64,000 bases of DNA from Microvirga thermotolerans (GTDB taxonomy: Bacteria; Pseudomonadota; Alphaproteobacteria; Rhizobiales; Beijerinckiaceae): the NCBI RefSeq assembly GCF_009363855.1, contig NZ_CP045423.1, positions 558,001-622,000 on the forward strand, read 5' to 3'. Of this stretch, positions 51,748 to 61,235 are shown piece by piece. The notes under the pieces were generated by a model. It was not told the DNA's origin and did no database searches. It saw only the letters and a list, made by a program, of their open reading frames with translations. Position numbers and translations under genes: made by a program. The stretch's first letter is position 1; every line of letters starts with the position of its first letter.

Positions 51748-52917
51748 TCAGCGGGCGGGCATGCCGGCTTCGACGATCTTGGCCCAGAGGGACACGCCGT
51801 AGGGGGCCGCCTCGTCGTCGAAATTGTAGGCCGGATGGTGCAGCCCCGCGGTGTCGCCGTTGCCGACGAAGATGTAGGCGCCCGGGCGCTGGTTCAGCAT
51901 GAAGGAGAAATCCTCCGAGCCCATCATCGGCGGAACCGCCGCGTCGACCGCGCTCTCGCCCGCGATCTCCTTGGCCACGTTCACGACGAAGGAGGTCTTC
52001 TCCGGGTCGTTGACGGTGACGGGATAGCCGCGCCAGTAGGTCACCGTCGCCTTGGCGCCGAAGGCGGCGCAGACGCTGTCGACGATGGCGCGGATACGGC
52101 TCTCCGCAAGATCCTGCACTGCCGGGGAGAGGGTACGGACCGTGCCGAGAAGTTCCGCCGTCTGCGGAATGACGTTGAAGGTCTCGCCCGCCTTGATGGC
52201 GCAGACCGAGACCACCACCGATTCCAGCGGGTCGACGTTGCGCGCGGCGATGGACTGCAGCGCCGTCACCACGTGGCTCGCCACGAGGATCGTGTCGATG
52301 CCGTCGTGGGGCCGCGCCGCGTGGGCGCCCTTGCCCTCGATGGTGACGCTGAACCGGTCGGCCGCGGCCATGATCGGGCCGGGGCGGATCGCGAAGTGGC
52401 CGACGGGCAGGCCCGGCATGTTGTGCATGCCGTAGACCTCCTGCACGCCGAAGCGCTCCATGAGGCCGTCCTTCACCATGGCGTCCCCGCCGCCGCCGCC
52501 TTCCTCCGCGGGCTGGAAGATCATGACGGCGGTGCCGTCGAAATTGCGGGTCTCGGCGAGATACTTCGCCGCGCCGAGCAGCATGGCGGTGTGGCCGTCG
52601 TGCCCGCAGGCATGCATCTTGCCCGGCACCTTCGACTTGTAGGGAAGGTCGGTCGCCTCCTCGATCGGCAGCGCGTCCATGTCGGCGCGCAGGCCGATCA
52701 CCTTGCCAGAGGCGTTGGTGCGGCCCCTGATGACGCCGACCACGCCCGTCCGGCCGATCCCCGTCACCACCTCGTCGCAGCCGAAGGCCCTCAGCTTATC
52801 GGCGACGATTCCCGCCGTGCGGTGCACGTCGAAGAGAAGTTCCGGGTTCTCGTGAAAATCCCTGCGCCACGTGGCGACTTCGTCGGCGAGATCGGCGATT
52901 CGGTTGATGATCGGCAT
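51748..52917 (-). CDS. M20-family amidohydrolase (hippurate hydrolase-like)
   Basis: A 389-aa metallopeptidase. Metal ligands are visible in MHACGHDGHTAMLLG, FQPAEEGGGGG (catalytic Glu pair), GMHNMPGLP and the C-terminal MGSEDFSFML. These are typical of the N-acyl-amino-acid amidohydrolase/hippurate hydrolase group, which cleaves N-acyl amino acids in the cytoplasm. Substrate unknown. It converges on lldP, with that gene's terminator between them. Confidence 0.92.
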   Translation of the reverse strand: MPIINRIADLADEVATWRRDFHENPELLFDVHRTAGIVADKLRAFGCDEVVTGIGRTGVVGVIRGRTNASGKVIGLRADMDALPIEEATDLPYKSKVPGKMHACGHDGHTAMLLGAAKYLAETRNFDGTAVMIFQPAEEGGGGGDAMVKDGLMERFGVQEVYGMHNMPGLPVGHFAIRPGPIMAAADRFSVTIEGKGAHAARPHDGIDTILVASHVVTALQSIAARNVDPLESVVVSVCAIKAGETFNVIPQTAELLGTVRTLSPAVQDLAESRIRAIVDSVCAAFGAKATVTYWRGYPVTVNDPEKTSFVVNVAKEIAGESAVDAAVPPMMGSEDFSFMLNQRPGAYIFVGNGDTAGLHHPAYNFDDEAAPYGVSLWAKIVEAGMPAR

Positions 52918-53009
52918 GGAAGACTCTCGGTGAGGATGATCGGTTGCCAGCGAAGCAGAGGAGGGCCGATCTCGTCAATCGCCGATGTCGGTCGAAACGT
53001 CGCGCTCGT

Positions 53010-54221
53010 TCAGCGGGTGCGGTGAAGGACCGCCTTGGGCCGCTTCGTGCGGAACTGGCCGCGCTCGATGGCGACGAAGATCAGCACCACCACGACGAGA
53101 GCTGTGAACCACCAGACCTGGGCCGTGCCGATCCCGAAACAGCCGAACGCATAGGCCGTCGCGAAGGTCGCCATGATGCCGGGCTCCAGGATCGGGCGCT
53201 GCTCGCCGGACTTCATGGCACAGGCATATAGCATGATCGCGCCTGCCGCCGCGCCGACGAGGCCGAGTTCGTACCAGATCTCGAACAGCACCGTGTAGGG
53301 CGCATCCACCGGCAGCAGGCCGAAAAAGCGTCCGCGCAGCGCCGTCTCGAGGCCGTGGCCGGTAATCAGCCGGAGAGGATCGCCGCGCACCACGTTCCGC
53401 CACACCGCGAGGCTCGCCGCCGCGGGCGAGGCTGCGCCCGTGAAGGCGGCGGCAAGGGGCTTCAGCAGGAACGGCAGGAGCGGCGCGAGAAGCAGCAGGC
53501 CGGCCATGGCGAGGGCCGTGACGCGCGTCCCCACCCGTGTGCTGACGGCGGTGACGGCGAAGGCGACCGCCCCCACGGCGAGGCACTGGATAGGCAAGGG
53601 CTCCTCCGCGACGAGAGCGGCAAGGGCGACGACGACGGCCAGAAGCAGGGCTTCCAGGCTCCGTCCGCGGGAGTGGAGCCAGGCGACCGCGGGCCAGACC
53701 AGCAGGGCCAGGACGATCATGCCGCGCTCGAGGCTCTGCCCGTCCGGATCGAAGCCGAAATCGCCCCGAACGGCGATGAGCATGCCGAGTAACGCCGTGA
53801 GGCCCACGCCCACGGGCAGGAGGTAGAGGTTCGCCGAACGCATGCGGTCCGGCAGGGCCAGATAGCCGGCAAGGCCCAGAAGCGCCATGCCGGCGATGTT
53901 GAAGAGGCGCTCGGAGGCCTCCGCCGTGAAGGGCGTCCAGATCAGCGACAGGGTCGTCCAGGCCAGCAGGACGAGGCCTGCGAGGCCTGCCGGCGATGCA
54001 AGGATGGAGCGGAGCCTCTCCCCGGGAGCGCGGGTGCCGCCGTCGATGAGGGCGGCGAGCACGAGGAGGACGACCGCCAGGGGAGCGAGGACCACCACCG
54101 CGCGGCGGGTGAGGACCGCGGCGACGGGGATCGCGAAGAGAAGGAGCGCGAACCCGACCCGGCGCAGCATCGCGGCGGCGTCGGCGGATGGGTCGGCCGT
54201 AAGGCTGGGCGGACGGGCCAT
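53010..54221 (-). CDS. O-antigen ligase-like membrane protein
   Basis: A 403-aa protein with about ten to twelve hydrophobic helices. The pattern resembles O-antigen ligase/polymerase (Wzy/WaaL) proteins: a long soluble loop containing ITGHGLETALRGRFFG followed by a helix with LFEIWYELGLVGA. No glycosyltransferase genes are adjacent, so the substrate is open. The ATG at 54221 is preferred; the frame extends upstream without a good start. Confidence 0.78.
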   Translation of the reverse strand: MARPPSLTADPSADAAAMLRRVGFALLLFAIPVAAVLTRRAVVVLAPLAVVLLVLAALIDGGTRAPGERLRSILASPAGLAGLVLLAWTTLSLIWTPFTAEASERLFNIAGMALLGLAGYLALPDRMRSANLYLLPVGVGLTALLGMLIAVRGDFGFDPDGQSLERGMIVLALLVWPAVAWLHSRGRSLEALLLAVVVALAALVAEEPLPIQCLAVGAVAFAVTAVSTRVGTRVTALAMAGLLLLAPLLPFLLKPLAAAFTGAASPAAASLAVWRNVVRGDPLRLITGHGLETALRGRFFGLLPVDAPYTVLFEIWYELGLVGAAAGAIMLYACAMKSGEQRPILEPGIMATFATAYAFGCFGIGTAQVWWFTALVVVVLIFVAIERGQFRTKRPKAVLHRTR

Positions 54222-54373
54222 GTCAGGCTCGGCAATCGAAAGTTGAGTGACTTTGGAAGGCGAGCCTAGCGGAGCCCCGGGCCGAAAGCTGTAGGTGCCG
54301 TGCAACACCTGGCCGGGGTTTCTCCTGAACGGGCGTGACCTTTCGCAAGGGGCGACCGGGGCGTCTCCTCCGG

Positions 54374-55264
54374 TCAGCGCGCCTGCCCCCGGATGAAGTT
54401 GATGATGCCCGAGAAGTCGTCGCCCTCATGCCCCGCGTTGTTGAACAGGGCATAGAGCTGCGCCGCCTCGGCGCCGAGGGGCGTGGTCGCGCCGGAGGCG
54501 AGCGCGGCTTCCTGAGCGAGCCTGAGGTCCTTCAACATCAGCGCCGCCGCGAAGCCTGGCCTGTAACCGTTGTTGGCGGGCGAGGTCGGCACCGGGCCGG
54601 GCACCGGGCAGTAGGTGGTGAGCGACCAGCACTGGCCGGAGGAGGTGGAGGCCACGTCGAACAGGGCCTGATGCGAGAGTCCCAGCTTCTCGGCGAGCAC
54701 GAAGGCCTCCGCGACCCCGATCATCGAGATGCCGAGGATCATGTTGTTGCAGATCTTGGCGGCCTGGCCCGCTCCCGCCTCGCCGCAATGGACGACCTTC
54801 TTGCCCATGCGGGAGAGAATCGGCTCGGCCCGTGCGAAGGCCTCCGCTGGGCCGCCCGCCATGAAGGTCAGGGTCGCCCCCTTGGCTCCGCCGACGCCGC
54901 CCGAGACCGGCGCGTCGAGGCTCAGGATGCTGCGCTCCTGCTCGCGGGCCATGGCATGCGCCCTGCGCGCGCTTTCCACGTCGACGGTGGAGCAGTCGAT
55001 CAGCAGGGAGCCGTCCTTCACGGAGGGAAGGATGTCGGTCCAGACCGAGAGCACGTGCCTGCCCGCCGGCAGCATGGTGATCACGACCTCCGCGCCGCGC
55101 GCCGCATCGGCGGCGGAGCTGGCGACGCTCACGCCGTCCGCCCGCGCCTGGTCGCAGGAGGCGGGCGAGAGGTCGAAGCCGGTGACGGCGTGACCGGCCT
55201 TGACGAGATTGGCGGCCATCGGCCCGCCCATGTTGCCCAGGCCGATGAAGGCGATGTCGGTCAT
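54374..55264 (-). CDS. mmsB: 3-hydroxyisobutyrate dehydrogenase
   Basis: A 296-aa beta-hydroxyacid dehydrogenase. Rossmann motif FIGLGNMGGPMAANLVKAGH (residues 5-24), substrate motif DAPVSGGVGGA, and catalytic Lys in GAGQAAKICNNM. It oxidises 3-hydroxyisobutyrate to methylmalonate semialdehyde, which MmsA then uses. It is downstream of the acyl-CoA dehydrogenase on the same strand, part of the valine module. Confidence 0.94.
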   Translation of the reverse strand: MTDIAFIGLGNMGGPMAANLVKAGHAVTGFDLSPASCDQARADGVSVASSAADAARGAEVVITMLPAGRHVLSVWTDILPSVKDGSLLIDCSTVDVESARRAHAMAREQERSILSLDAPVSGGVGGAKGATLTFMAGGPAEAFARAEPILSRMGKKVVHCGEAGAGQAAKICNNMILGISMIGVAEAFVLAEKLGLSHQALFDVASTSSGQCWSLTTYCPVPGPVPTSPANNGYRPGFAAALMLKDLRLAQEAALASGATTPLGAEAAQLYALFNNAGHEGDDFSGIINFIRGQAR

Positions 55265-55374
55265 GGGGTTCCTCCCTCTGCGTTGGTGAGACCTGTTCTC
55301 ATCGGGTGCGCCCGCCGGGCAGGATCGCCTCAGGATCGCCCGGGGGCATCGTTCAAACTACGGTATGAAACCGA

Positions 55375-56526
55375 TCAGCGGTTCCCGCGCCCCACCAGAT
55401 CGCGCGCCACGATGAGCCGCATGATCTCGTTGGTGCCCTCGAGGATCTGGTGGACGCGCAGGTCGCGCACGATCTTCTCGATCCCGTAATCCGCGAGGTA
55501 GCCGTAGCCGCCGTGGATCTGGAGAGCCTGGTTCGCGACCTCGAAGCCGGTATCGGTGGCGATGCGCTTGGCCATGGCGCAGAGCTTGGTGGCGTCGAGC
55601 GCCTTCGCGTCGAGGGCGGCGGCCGCCCGCCACAGGAAGGTGCGCGCCGCCTCCAGCTCGGTCGCCATGTCGGCGAACCTGAACTGGAGCGCCTGCATGT
55701 CGGCGATGCGCTTGCCGAAGGCCTTGCGGTCCTGGGCATAGGCGAGGGCCTTGTCGAGGGCGGCCTGCGCGCCGCCCAGCGAGCAGGCGCCGATGTTGAG
55801 GCGTCCGCCGTCGAGACCGGCCATGGCGATCTTGAAGCCCATGCCCTCGTCCGAGAGGCGGTTGGCCACCGGCACCCGCACGTCCTCGAAGATCACTGCG
55901 GCGGTGGGCTGGGCGTTCCAGCCCATCTTCTTCTCCTGGGCCCCGAAGGAGACGCCCGGCATGTCCTTCTCGATGACGAGGGTCGAGATGCCGGAGGCGC
56001 CCTCTTCCCCCGTGCGCACCATGGTCACGTAGATGTCGGAGGTGCCGGCGCCGGAGATGAACTGCTTGACGCCGTTGACGACGTAGTGGTCGCCGTCGCG
56101 CACGGCCTTCGTCTTCAGCGCCGCCGCGTCGGAGCCGGAGCCCGGCTCCGTGAGGCAGTAGCTCGCGATCAGCTCCATGGTGGCGAGGCGCGGAACGTAG
56201 CGCCGGCGCTGCTCGTCCGTGCCGTAGCGGTCGATCATCCACGTCGCCATGTTGTGGATCGAAAGAAAGGCCGCCACGGCGGGGCAGCCCGTGGCGAGGG
56301 CCTCGAAGATGAGAGCCGCGTCGAGGCGCGTCATGCCCGACCCGCCCACGTCGTCGCGGATATAGATCGCCGCCATGCCGAGCGCCGCCGCCTCGCGCAT
56401 CGCGTCGACGGGAAAATGCTTCTTCTCGTCCCATTCGAGGGCATGGGGCGCAAGCCTCTCCGCCGCGAAGGCGAGGGCCATGTCGCGAATGGCGATCTGG
56501 TCGTCGGTGAGGGAGAACTGGGTCAT
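55375..56526 (-). CDS. Acyl-CoA dehydrogenase, probably isobutyryl-CoA dehydrogenase
   Basis: A 383-aa flavoenzyme. Signatures: YCLTEPGSGSDAAALKT in the FAD/acyl site and the C-terminal QIHGGYGYLADYGIEKIVRDLR with the catalytic Glu. It oxidises branched-chain acyl-CoAs; the mmsA/mmsB context points to isobutyryl-CoA in valine breakdown. The ATG at 56526 (MTQFSLTDDQ) matches the family start. Confidence 0.92.
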   Translation of the reverse strand: MTQFSLTDDQIAIRDMALAFAAERLAPHALEWDEKKHFPVDAMREAAALGMAAIYIRDDVGGSGMTRLDAALIFEALATGCPAVAAFLSIHNMATWMIDRYGTDEQRRRYVPRLATMELIASYCLTEPGSGSDAAALKTKAVRDGDHYVVNGVKQFISGAGTSDIYVTMVRTGEEGASGISTLVIEKDMPGVSFGAQEKKMGWNAQPTAAVIFEDVRVPVANRLSDEGMGFKIAMAGLDGGRLNIGACSLGGAQAALDKALAYAQDRKAFGKRIADMQALQFRFADMATELEAARTFLWRAAAALDAKALDATKLCAMAKRIATDTGFEVANQALQIHGGYGYLADYGIEKIVRDLRVHQILEGTNEIMRLIVARDLVGRGNR

Positions 56527-56582
56527 GGTCCTAAATCGGCACGAGAGGGGCGCTCCGTGCACCCCGACTTTGGATCTAGAGA

Positions 56583-56611
56583 CGAAATGGCCGGGACAAA
56601 GTCCCGGCCAT
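56583..56611 (-). terminator. Terminator after mmsA
   Basis: ATGGCCGGGAC (56587-56597) pairs perfectly with GTCCCGGCCAT (56601-56611), 12 nt past the mmsA stop. On the minus strand it is followed by TTTCGTC. It would lower read-through into the acyl-CoA dehydrogenase gene. Confidence 0.75.
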
Positions 56612-56622
56612 CATGAGCATTT

Positions 56623-58119
56623 TCACTTCATCGTCGGAATGGAGAATTCCGCGCCTTCCTTGATGCCGGACGGCCAGCGGGACGTGACCGTCTTGGTCTT
56701 GGTGTAGAAGCGGATCGCATCCGGGCCGTGCTGGTTGAGGTCGCCGAAACCGGAGCGCTTCCAGCCGCCGAAGGTGTAGTAGGCCAGCGGCACCGGGATC
56801 GGCACGTTGATGCCGACCATGCCCACGTTGACCTTGGCGGCGAAGTCGCGGGCCGCGTCGCCGTCGCGGGTGTAGATCGCGACGCCGTTGCCGTATTCGT
56901 GCTCGGTCGGCAGGCGCAGTGCCTCGTCGTAGTTCCTGGCGCGCACCACGGAGAGGACCGGGCCGAAGATCTCCTCCTTGTAGATGCGCATGTCGGGGCG
57001 CACCTCGTCGAACAGGCAGCCGCCCATGTAGAAGCCGTTCTCGTAGCCCTGCATGGTGAAGTTGCGGCCGTCCACCACGAGCTTGGCGCCTTCCTGCACG
57101 CCGAGGTCCACGTAAGACCGCACCTTGTCCAGATGGGCCTTGGTGACGAGGGGGCCGAAGTCGGCGGAGGGATCGGTGGAGGGGCCGACCTTCAGGCTCT
57201 CGACCCGCGGGATCAGCTTGTCCATCAGCGCGTCGGCGGTGCTCTTGCCCACGGGCACCGCCACCGACACCGCCATGCAGCGCTCGCCGGCCGAGCCGTA
57301 GCCCGCGCCGATCAGCGCGTCCACCGCCTGGTCCAGGTCGGCGTCGGGCATGATGATCATGTGGTTCTTCGCGCCGCCGAAGCACTGGGCGCGCTTTCCG
57401 TTCGCCGCCGCACGGGCATAGACGTATTCCGCAATGGCGGAGGAGCCCACGAAGCCCACCGCCTTGATGTCGGGATCGTCCAGGATGCCGTCGACGGATT
57501 CCTTGTCGCCGTTGACCACGTTGAGGATGCCCGCCGGGAGGCCCGCTTCGATCATCAGCTCGGCGAGGCGCATGGGCACGCCGGGATCGCGCTCGGAGGG
57601 CTTGAGGATGAAGGCGTTGCCGCAGGCGATGGCCGGCGCCAGCTTCCAGAGCGGGATCATGGCCGGGAAGTTGAACGGGGTGATGCCGGCCACCACGCCG
57701 AGCGGCTGGCGGATGGAATACATGTCGATCCCGGGACCCGCCCCTTCGGTGTACTCGCCCTTCATCAGGTGCGGGATGCCGGTGCAGAACTCCGCGACTT
57801 CGACGCCGCGCTGGATGTCGCCCTTGGCGTCGGAAATGGTCTTGCCGTGCTCGCGGGCGAGCAGCTCGGCGAGGGCGTCGGTCTCCTTGGCGATCAGCTC
57901 GAGGAAGCGCATGAGCACGCGGGCGCGGCGCTGCGGGTTGGTCGCGGCCCAGGCCGGCTGCGCGGCCTTGGCGTTCTCCACGGCCTGGCGAAGCTCCTCC
58001 TTGGAGGCGAGGGCGACCTTGGCGATCACGTCCCCGGTCATCGGCTGGAAAACGTCCGCCGTGCGGCCGGACCTGCCGGGAACGTGCTTGCCGCCGATGA
58101 AATGTCCGATCTCGCGCAT
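56623..58119 (-). CDS. mmsA: CoA-acylating methylmalonate-semialdehyde dehydrogenase
   Basis: A 498-aa aldehyde dehydrogenase. MmsA features: start IGHFIGGKHVPGRSGR, catalytic Cys in GSAGERCMAVS (near residue 284), and the conserved ITPFNFPAMIPLW. It converts methylmalonate semialdehyde to propionyl-CoA and malonate semialdehyde to acetyl-CoA, thus serving both valine and inositol breakdown (IolA function). AAGGAGG precedes the ATG. A tandem 14-bp duplication lies in its leader. It is divergent from a LysR gene that probably regulates it. Confidence 0.94.
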   Translation of the reverse strand: MREIGHFIGGKHVPGRSGRTADVFQPMTGDVIAKVALASKEELRQAVENAKAAQPAWAATNPQRRARVLMRFLELIAKETDALAELLAREHGKTISDAKGDIQRGVEVAEFCTGIPHLMKGEYTEGAGPGIDMYSIRQPLGVVAGITPFNFPAMIPLWKLAPAIACGNAFILKPSERDPGVPMRLAELMIEAGLPAGILNVVNGDKESVDGILDDPDIKAVGFVGSSAIAEYVYARAAANGKRAQCFGGAKNHMIIMPDADLDQAVDALIGAGYGSAGERCMAVSVAVPVGKSTADALMDKLIPRVESLKVGPSTDPSADFGPLVTKAHLDKVRSYVDLGVQEGAKLVVDGRNFTMQGYENGFYMGGCLFDEVRPDMRIYKEEIFGPVLSVVRARNYDEALRLPTEHEYGNGVAIYTRDGDAARDFAAKVNVGMVGINVPIPVPLAYYTFGGWKRSGFGDLNQHGPDAIRFYTKTKTVTSRWPSGIKEGAEFSIPTMK

Positions 58120-58132
58120 GGCGTCTGTCCTC

Positions 58133-58160
58133 CTTGGATGTTCTGACTTGGATGTTCTGA
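58133..58160. repeat. Perfect tandem duplication (2 x 14 bp) in the mmsA leader
   Basis: CTTGGATGTTCTGA occurs twice head to tail (58133-58146 and 58147-58160), starting 14 bp before the mmsA start. The second copy could be a slippage product or direct-repeat operators. Confidence 0.85.
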
Positions 58161-58219
58161 GCGCCGGGACTCTCTACCATTGTCAAATTCGCACGACTAT
58201 GGGCGATAATGAAGGTGCG

Positions 58220-58229
58220 TTGTGCACAA
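58220..58229. promoter_or_regulatory. Palindrome TTGTGCACAA between mmsA and the LysR gene
   Basis: A perfect 10-bp palindrome in the divergent region, 23 bp before the LysR start. It could be part of the LysR binding site. A promoter-like TTGTCA (58179) with GATAAT about 19 bp downstream lies nearby. Confidence 0.35.
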
Positions 58230-58251
58230 ACACCAACATGCGGCCCTTCCG

Positions 58252-59178
58252 ATGAGCGCCTTCAACTGGGACGACCTGCGCTTCTTCCTCGCCGTCGCGC
58301 GGGCGGGCCGCCTCACGGCGGCCTCCCGCCAGCTCGAGGCGGATCATACCACCGTTTCCCGCCGCATCGCCGCGCTGGAAGGAGCGCTCAAGGCCAAGCT
58401 GTTCGAGCGCAGCCCCCAGGGCTATGCCCTTACCGAGCAGGGGGAGCGGCTGCTCGCCAAGGCCGAGAGCATGGAGAGCCAGGCGCTTGCCGTGGCGAGC
58501 GAGATCGGCGGCTCCGACTTCGCCCTGTCGGGCACGGTGCGGATCGGGGCGCCGGACGGCCTGGGCACTTACTTCCTCGCCCCCGAGCTCGGCCGTTTCG
58601 CGGAGCGGCATCCCGACCTCACCCTTCAGCTCGTGGCCCTGCCGCGCACCTTCTCCCTCTCGAAGCGCGAGGCCGACATCGCCATCACCCTCGAACGCCC
58701 GACGGAGGGCCGCCTGGTGTCCCGCAAGCTCACCGACTACCGGCTGAGCCTCTATGCCTCGGAAGACTACCTCGCCCGGAACGGCCCGGTGGCGGAGCTG
58801 GCCGATCTCGCCGGCAAGACCCTCGTCACCTATGTGCCGGATCTCCTCTACAGCCCGCTGCTCGACTATTTCTCGGGGCTGGAGAAGGTCACGGCCCGCC
58901 GGTTCGAATGCGCGAGCGTCGTGGCGCAGATGGAGGCGGTGCGGGCCGGGGCGGGGGTCGGGATCCTGCACGACTACGCCGTCGGGCGGTTCCCCGAGCT
59001 TCGCCGGATCCTGCCCGACATCGCCTATTCCCGCACCTACTGGCTCGTGACCCATGCCGAGGTGCGCAGCCTCCGGCGGGTCGAGGAGGTCCACGCCTTC
59101 ATCCTGGCGCGGGTCAAGGCGAACCGCGGCCTTTTCGAAGGCGCTCCCGGGCTTCACGCCGCCCGCGAGACGGTCTAA
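58252..59178 (+). CDS. LysR-family transcriptional regulator
   Basis: A 308-aa regulator. N-terminal winged HTH: FNWDDLRFFLAVARAGRLTA, then ASRQLEADHTTVSRRIAALE (residues 4-45). C-terminal LysR substrate domain follows (about 90-295). It is divergent from mmsA across 132 bp, the usual arrangement for a LysR regulator and its target. The ATG at 58252 is the family start; an upstream GTG at 58222 would overlap the palindrome. Confidence 0.9.
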   Translation: MSAFNWDDLRFFLAVARAGRLTAASRQLEADHTTVSRRIAALEGALKAKLFERSPQGYALTEQGERLLAKAESMESQALAVASEIGGSDFALSGTVRIGAPDGLGTYFLAPELGRFAERHPDLTLQLVALPRTFSLSKREADIAITLERPTEGRLVSRKLTDYRLSLYASEDYLARNGPVAELADLAGKTLVTYVPDLLYSPLLDYFSGLEKVTARRFECASVVAQMEAVRAGAGVGILHDYAVGRFPELRRILPDIAYSRTYWLVTHAEVRSLRRVEEVHAFILARVKANRGLFEGAPGLHAARETV

Positions 59179-59208
59179 GGCTGGGCCAACGAACCCATGG
59201 AGAACCCG

Positions 59209-60180
59209 ATGCCCTCCAAGCTCGAACAGCTGCGCAGCATGACCGTCGTCGTCGCCGATACGGGCGATCTCGACGCCGTGCGCCGCCTCAAGCCGCAGGA
59301 CTGCACCACCAACCCGACCCTTCTCCTCAAGGCGGTCGAGAACCCGGCCTATGCCGCCATCGTCGAGGAGGCCCTGGCCTGGGGACGGTCCCAGGGCGGC
59401 TCCCGCGAAGGCGCGGTCGCGGCGATCTGCGACCGTCTCGCCGTCGCCTTCGGCGCGGAACTCGCCCGCCTCGTGCCGGGCCGCGTCTCCACCGAGGTCG
59501 ACGCGGACCTTTCCTTCGACACGGCGGCGACGGTCGAGAAGGCCCGCGCGATCGTCGGGGCCTACAAGGAGCGCGGCATCGGCCGCGAGCGCATCCTGAT
59601 CAAGATCGCCTCCACCTGGGAGGGAATCCGGGCCGCGGAAATCCTCCAGAAGGAGGGCATCGACTGCAACCTGACCCTCCTGTTCAGCCAGGTCCAGGCG
59701 CAGGCCTGCGCGGAGGCGGGCGTCTTCCTCATCTCGCCCTTCGTCGGCCGCATCCTCGACTGGCACGTGAAGAACGGCGGCGGCCCCTATACCGGCGAGA
59801 CCGATCCCGGCGTGCTCTCCGTGCGCCGCATCTACGAGTCCTACAAGGCGCAAGGCATCCCCACCGTCGTCATGGGCGCATCCTTCCGCAACATCGGCGA
59901 GATCGAGGCCCTGGCCGGCTGCGACCGGCTCACCATTTCGCCTGCCCTCCTCGACGAGCTGGCGAAGGCCGAGGGAGAGCTGCCGCGCAGGCTCTCGCCG
60001 GACGGCGTGGCCCGCATCCCGGCCCCGCAGCGCCTCGACGAGAAGAGCTTCCGCTTCGCCCTCAACGAGGATGCGATGGCGACCGAGAAGCTGGCCGAGG
60101 GCATCCGCTCCTTCGTGAAGGACCTGCGCTCCCTGCGCACGCTCGTGGCGAGGCGCCTGGACGAGGCGAAGGCGGCCTGA
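59209..60180 (+). CDS. tal: Transaldolase
   Basis: A 323-aa TalB-type transaldolase. Features: [10 protein letters not shown] near residue 32, Schiff-base Lys in [18 protein letters not shown], and [12 protein letters not shown]. It transfers a dihydroxyacetone unit in the pentose phosphate pathway. GGAGA lies 5 nt before the ATG at 59209, better supported than the ATG at 59197. It is followed after 3 bp by the cysteine hydrolase gene. Confidence 0.95.
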   Translation: MPSKLEQLRSMTVVVADTGDLDAVRRLKPQDCTTNPTLLLKAVENPAYAAIVEEALAWGRSQGGSREGAVAAICDRLAVAFGAELARLVPGRVSTEVDADLSFDTAATVEKARAIVGAYKERGIGRERILIKIASTWEGIRAAEILQKEGIDCNLTLLFSQVQAQACAEAGVFLISPFVGRILDWHVKNGGGPYTGETDPGVLSVRRIYESYKAQGIPTVVMGASFRNIGEIEALAGCDRLTISPALLDELAKAEGELPRRLSPDGVARIPAPQRLDEKSFRFALNEDAMATEKLAEGIRSFVKDLRSLRTLVARRLDEAKAA

Positions 60181-60183
60181 GCC

Positions 60184-60756
60184 ATGGCGAGGGCCCTCGT
60201 CATCATCGATGTGCAGAACGGCATTCTGCCGGAAAAGGGGTCGGAGCGCTCCGCCGTCCGGCGGCGCTTCGACGAGGTCCGCGGCCGCATCGCCAGGCTG
60301 GTGGGAGAGGCGCGACGCGGGAACCTTCCCATCGTCTTCGTCCAGCATGACGGGGGGCCCGGGCACCGGCTGGAGACCGGCACCCCAGGATGGGAGATCT
60401 GCGGCGATCTCGGTCGGAGGGACGAGGATGTCGTCGTCAACAAGACGGCCTGCGATTCGTTCTATGAGACGAGGTTGCAGGACGTTCTGGCGAGCCACGG
60501 CGTGCGTCATCTCGTGGTCGGCGGCCTCATGACGCAATACTGCATCGACACCACCTGCCGGCGCGCCGTGAGCCTCGGCTACGACGTCACGCTCGTTGCG
60601 GACGGCCACACGACGGTCGATACGGACCGCCTCACCGTCGAGCAGATCGTCGATCATCACAATGCTCTGCTCGACGGCTTCGACGCCGGATCGGCCGCCA
60701 TCGCCGTCGTCCCCGCAGGCGATATCCAGCTCAAGGCGGACGGGGAGGCCTTGTAA
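60184..60756 (+). CDS. Cysteine hydrolase, isochorismatase family
   Basis: A 190-aa hydrolase. The catalytic triad candidates are Asp9 (IIDVQNG), Lys in VVNKTACDSF, and Cys in GLMTQYCIDTTCRRA. Family members cleave isochorismate, nicotinamide or related amides. The substrate cannot be told. It is tightly linked (3 bp) to tal and convergent with the yjhX gene. Confidence 0.9.
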   Translation: MARALVIIDVQNGILPEKGSERSAVRRRFDEVRGRIARLVGEARRGNLPIVFVQHDGGPGHRLETGTPGWEICGDLGRRDEDVVVNKTACDSFYETRLQDVLASHGVRHLVVGGLMTQYCIDTTCRRAVSLGYDVTLVADGHTTVDTDRLTVEQIVDHHNALLDGFDAGSAAIAVVPAGDIQLKADGEAL

Positions 60757-60776
60757 AGCCTCCCTGCCGCATGCCG

Positions 60777-61034
60777 TCAGCGGTTGTCGGGCCTGCTTCT
60801 CACCACGCTAAGCCCGAGCCGGGTGATGCGGTAGGGGCCGCCGTTCGTCGAGGCGACGAGGCCCTTGCTGCGCAGGCTCCTGAAGAGCTCCATCGTGCAG
60901 AGGGTGAGGAGCCATCCTTCGCGGGTGATGCATTCGACGTCCGAGAAGCGGCCGTTCTCATCCTTGTGAAGGCGGATGACACCGCCCTGAGCGAGCGCGT
61001 GGAGCACGCGCTGTCCATTGCGTGAAACGTTCAC
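60777..61034 (-). CDS. YjhX-family protein (putative toxin)
   Basis: An 85-aa protein that matches the YjhX pattern closely: start MNVSRNGQRVLHALAQGG, DVECITREGWLLT, and end NGGPYRITRLGLSVVRSRPDNR. E. coli YjhX is a proposed toxin neutralised by YjhQ, a GNAT acetyltransferase. The start is GTG at 61034 with AGGA upstream. An inverted repeat CGTGAA-ACG-TTCACG spans the start codon. A GNAT gene lies 201 bp upstream on the same strand. Confidence 0.85.
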   Translation of the reverse strand: MNVSRNGQRVLHALAQGGVIRLHKDENGRFSDVECITREGWLLTLCTMELFRSLRSKGLVASTNGGPYRITRLGLSVVRSRPDNR

Positions 61035-61235
61035 GGGAAGTCCTGAAGATTTTCATGGGGTCAGAGAGTGCGCGCACTTGCGCGTTCGGCTCGTTGAAAG
61101 CCGTCGCCCGCCTGTCCGTGGCGGGCCTTACCGGGACTCGGTCTCTCTGCGCATAAAAACTCCAGGCGGAATGCCGCGCTCATATAGGCGCGGCGCTCTT
61201 CGTCCGTCAACGCCTGGCGGATCGCGGCGCACGGA

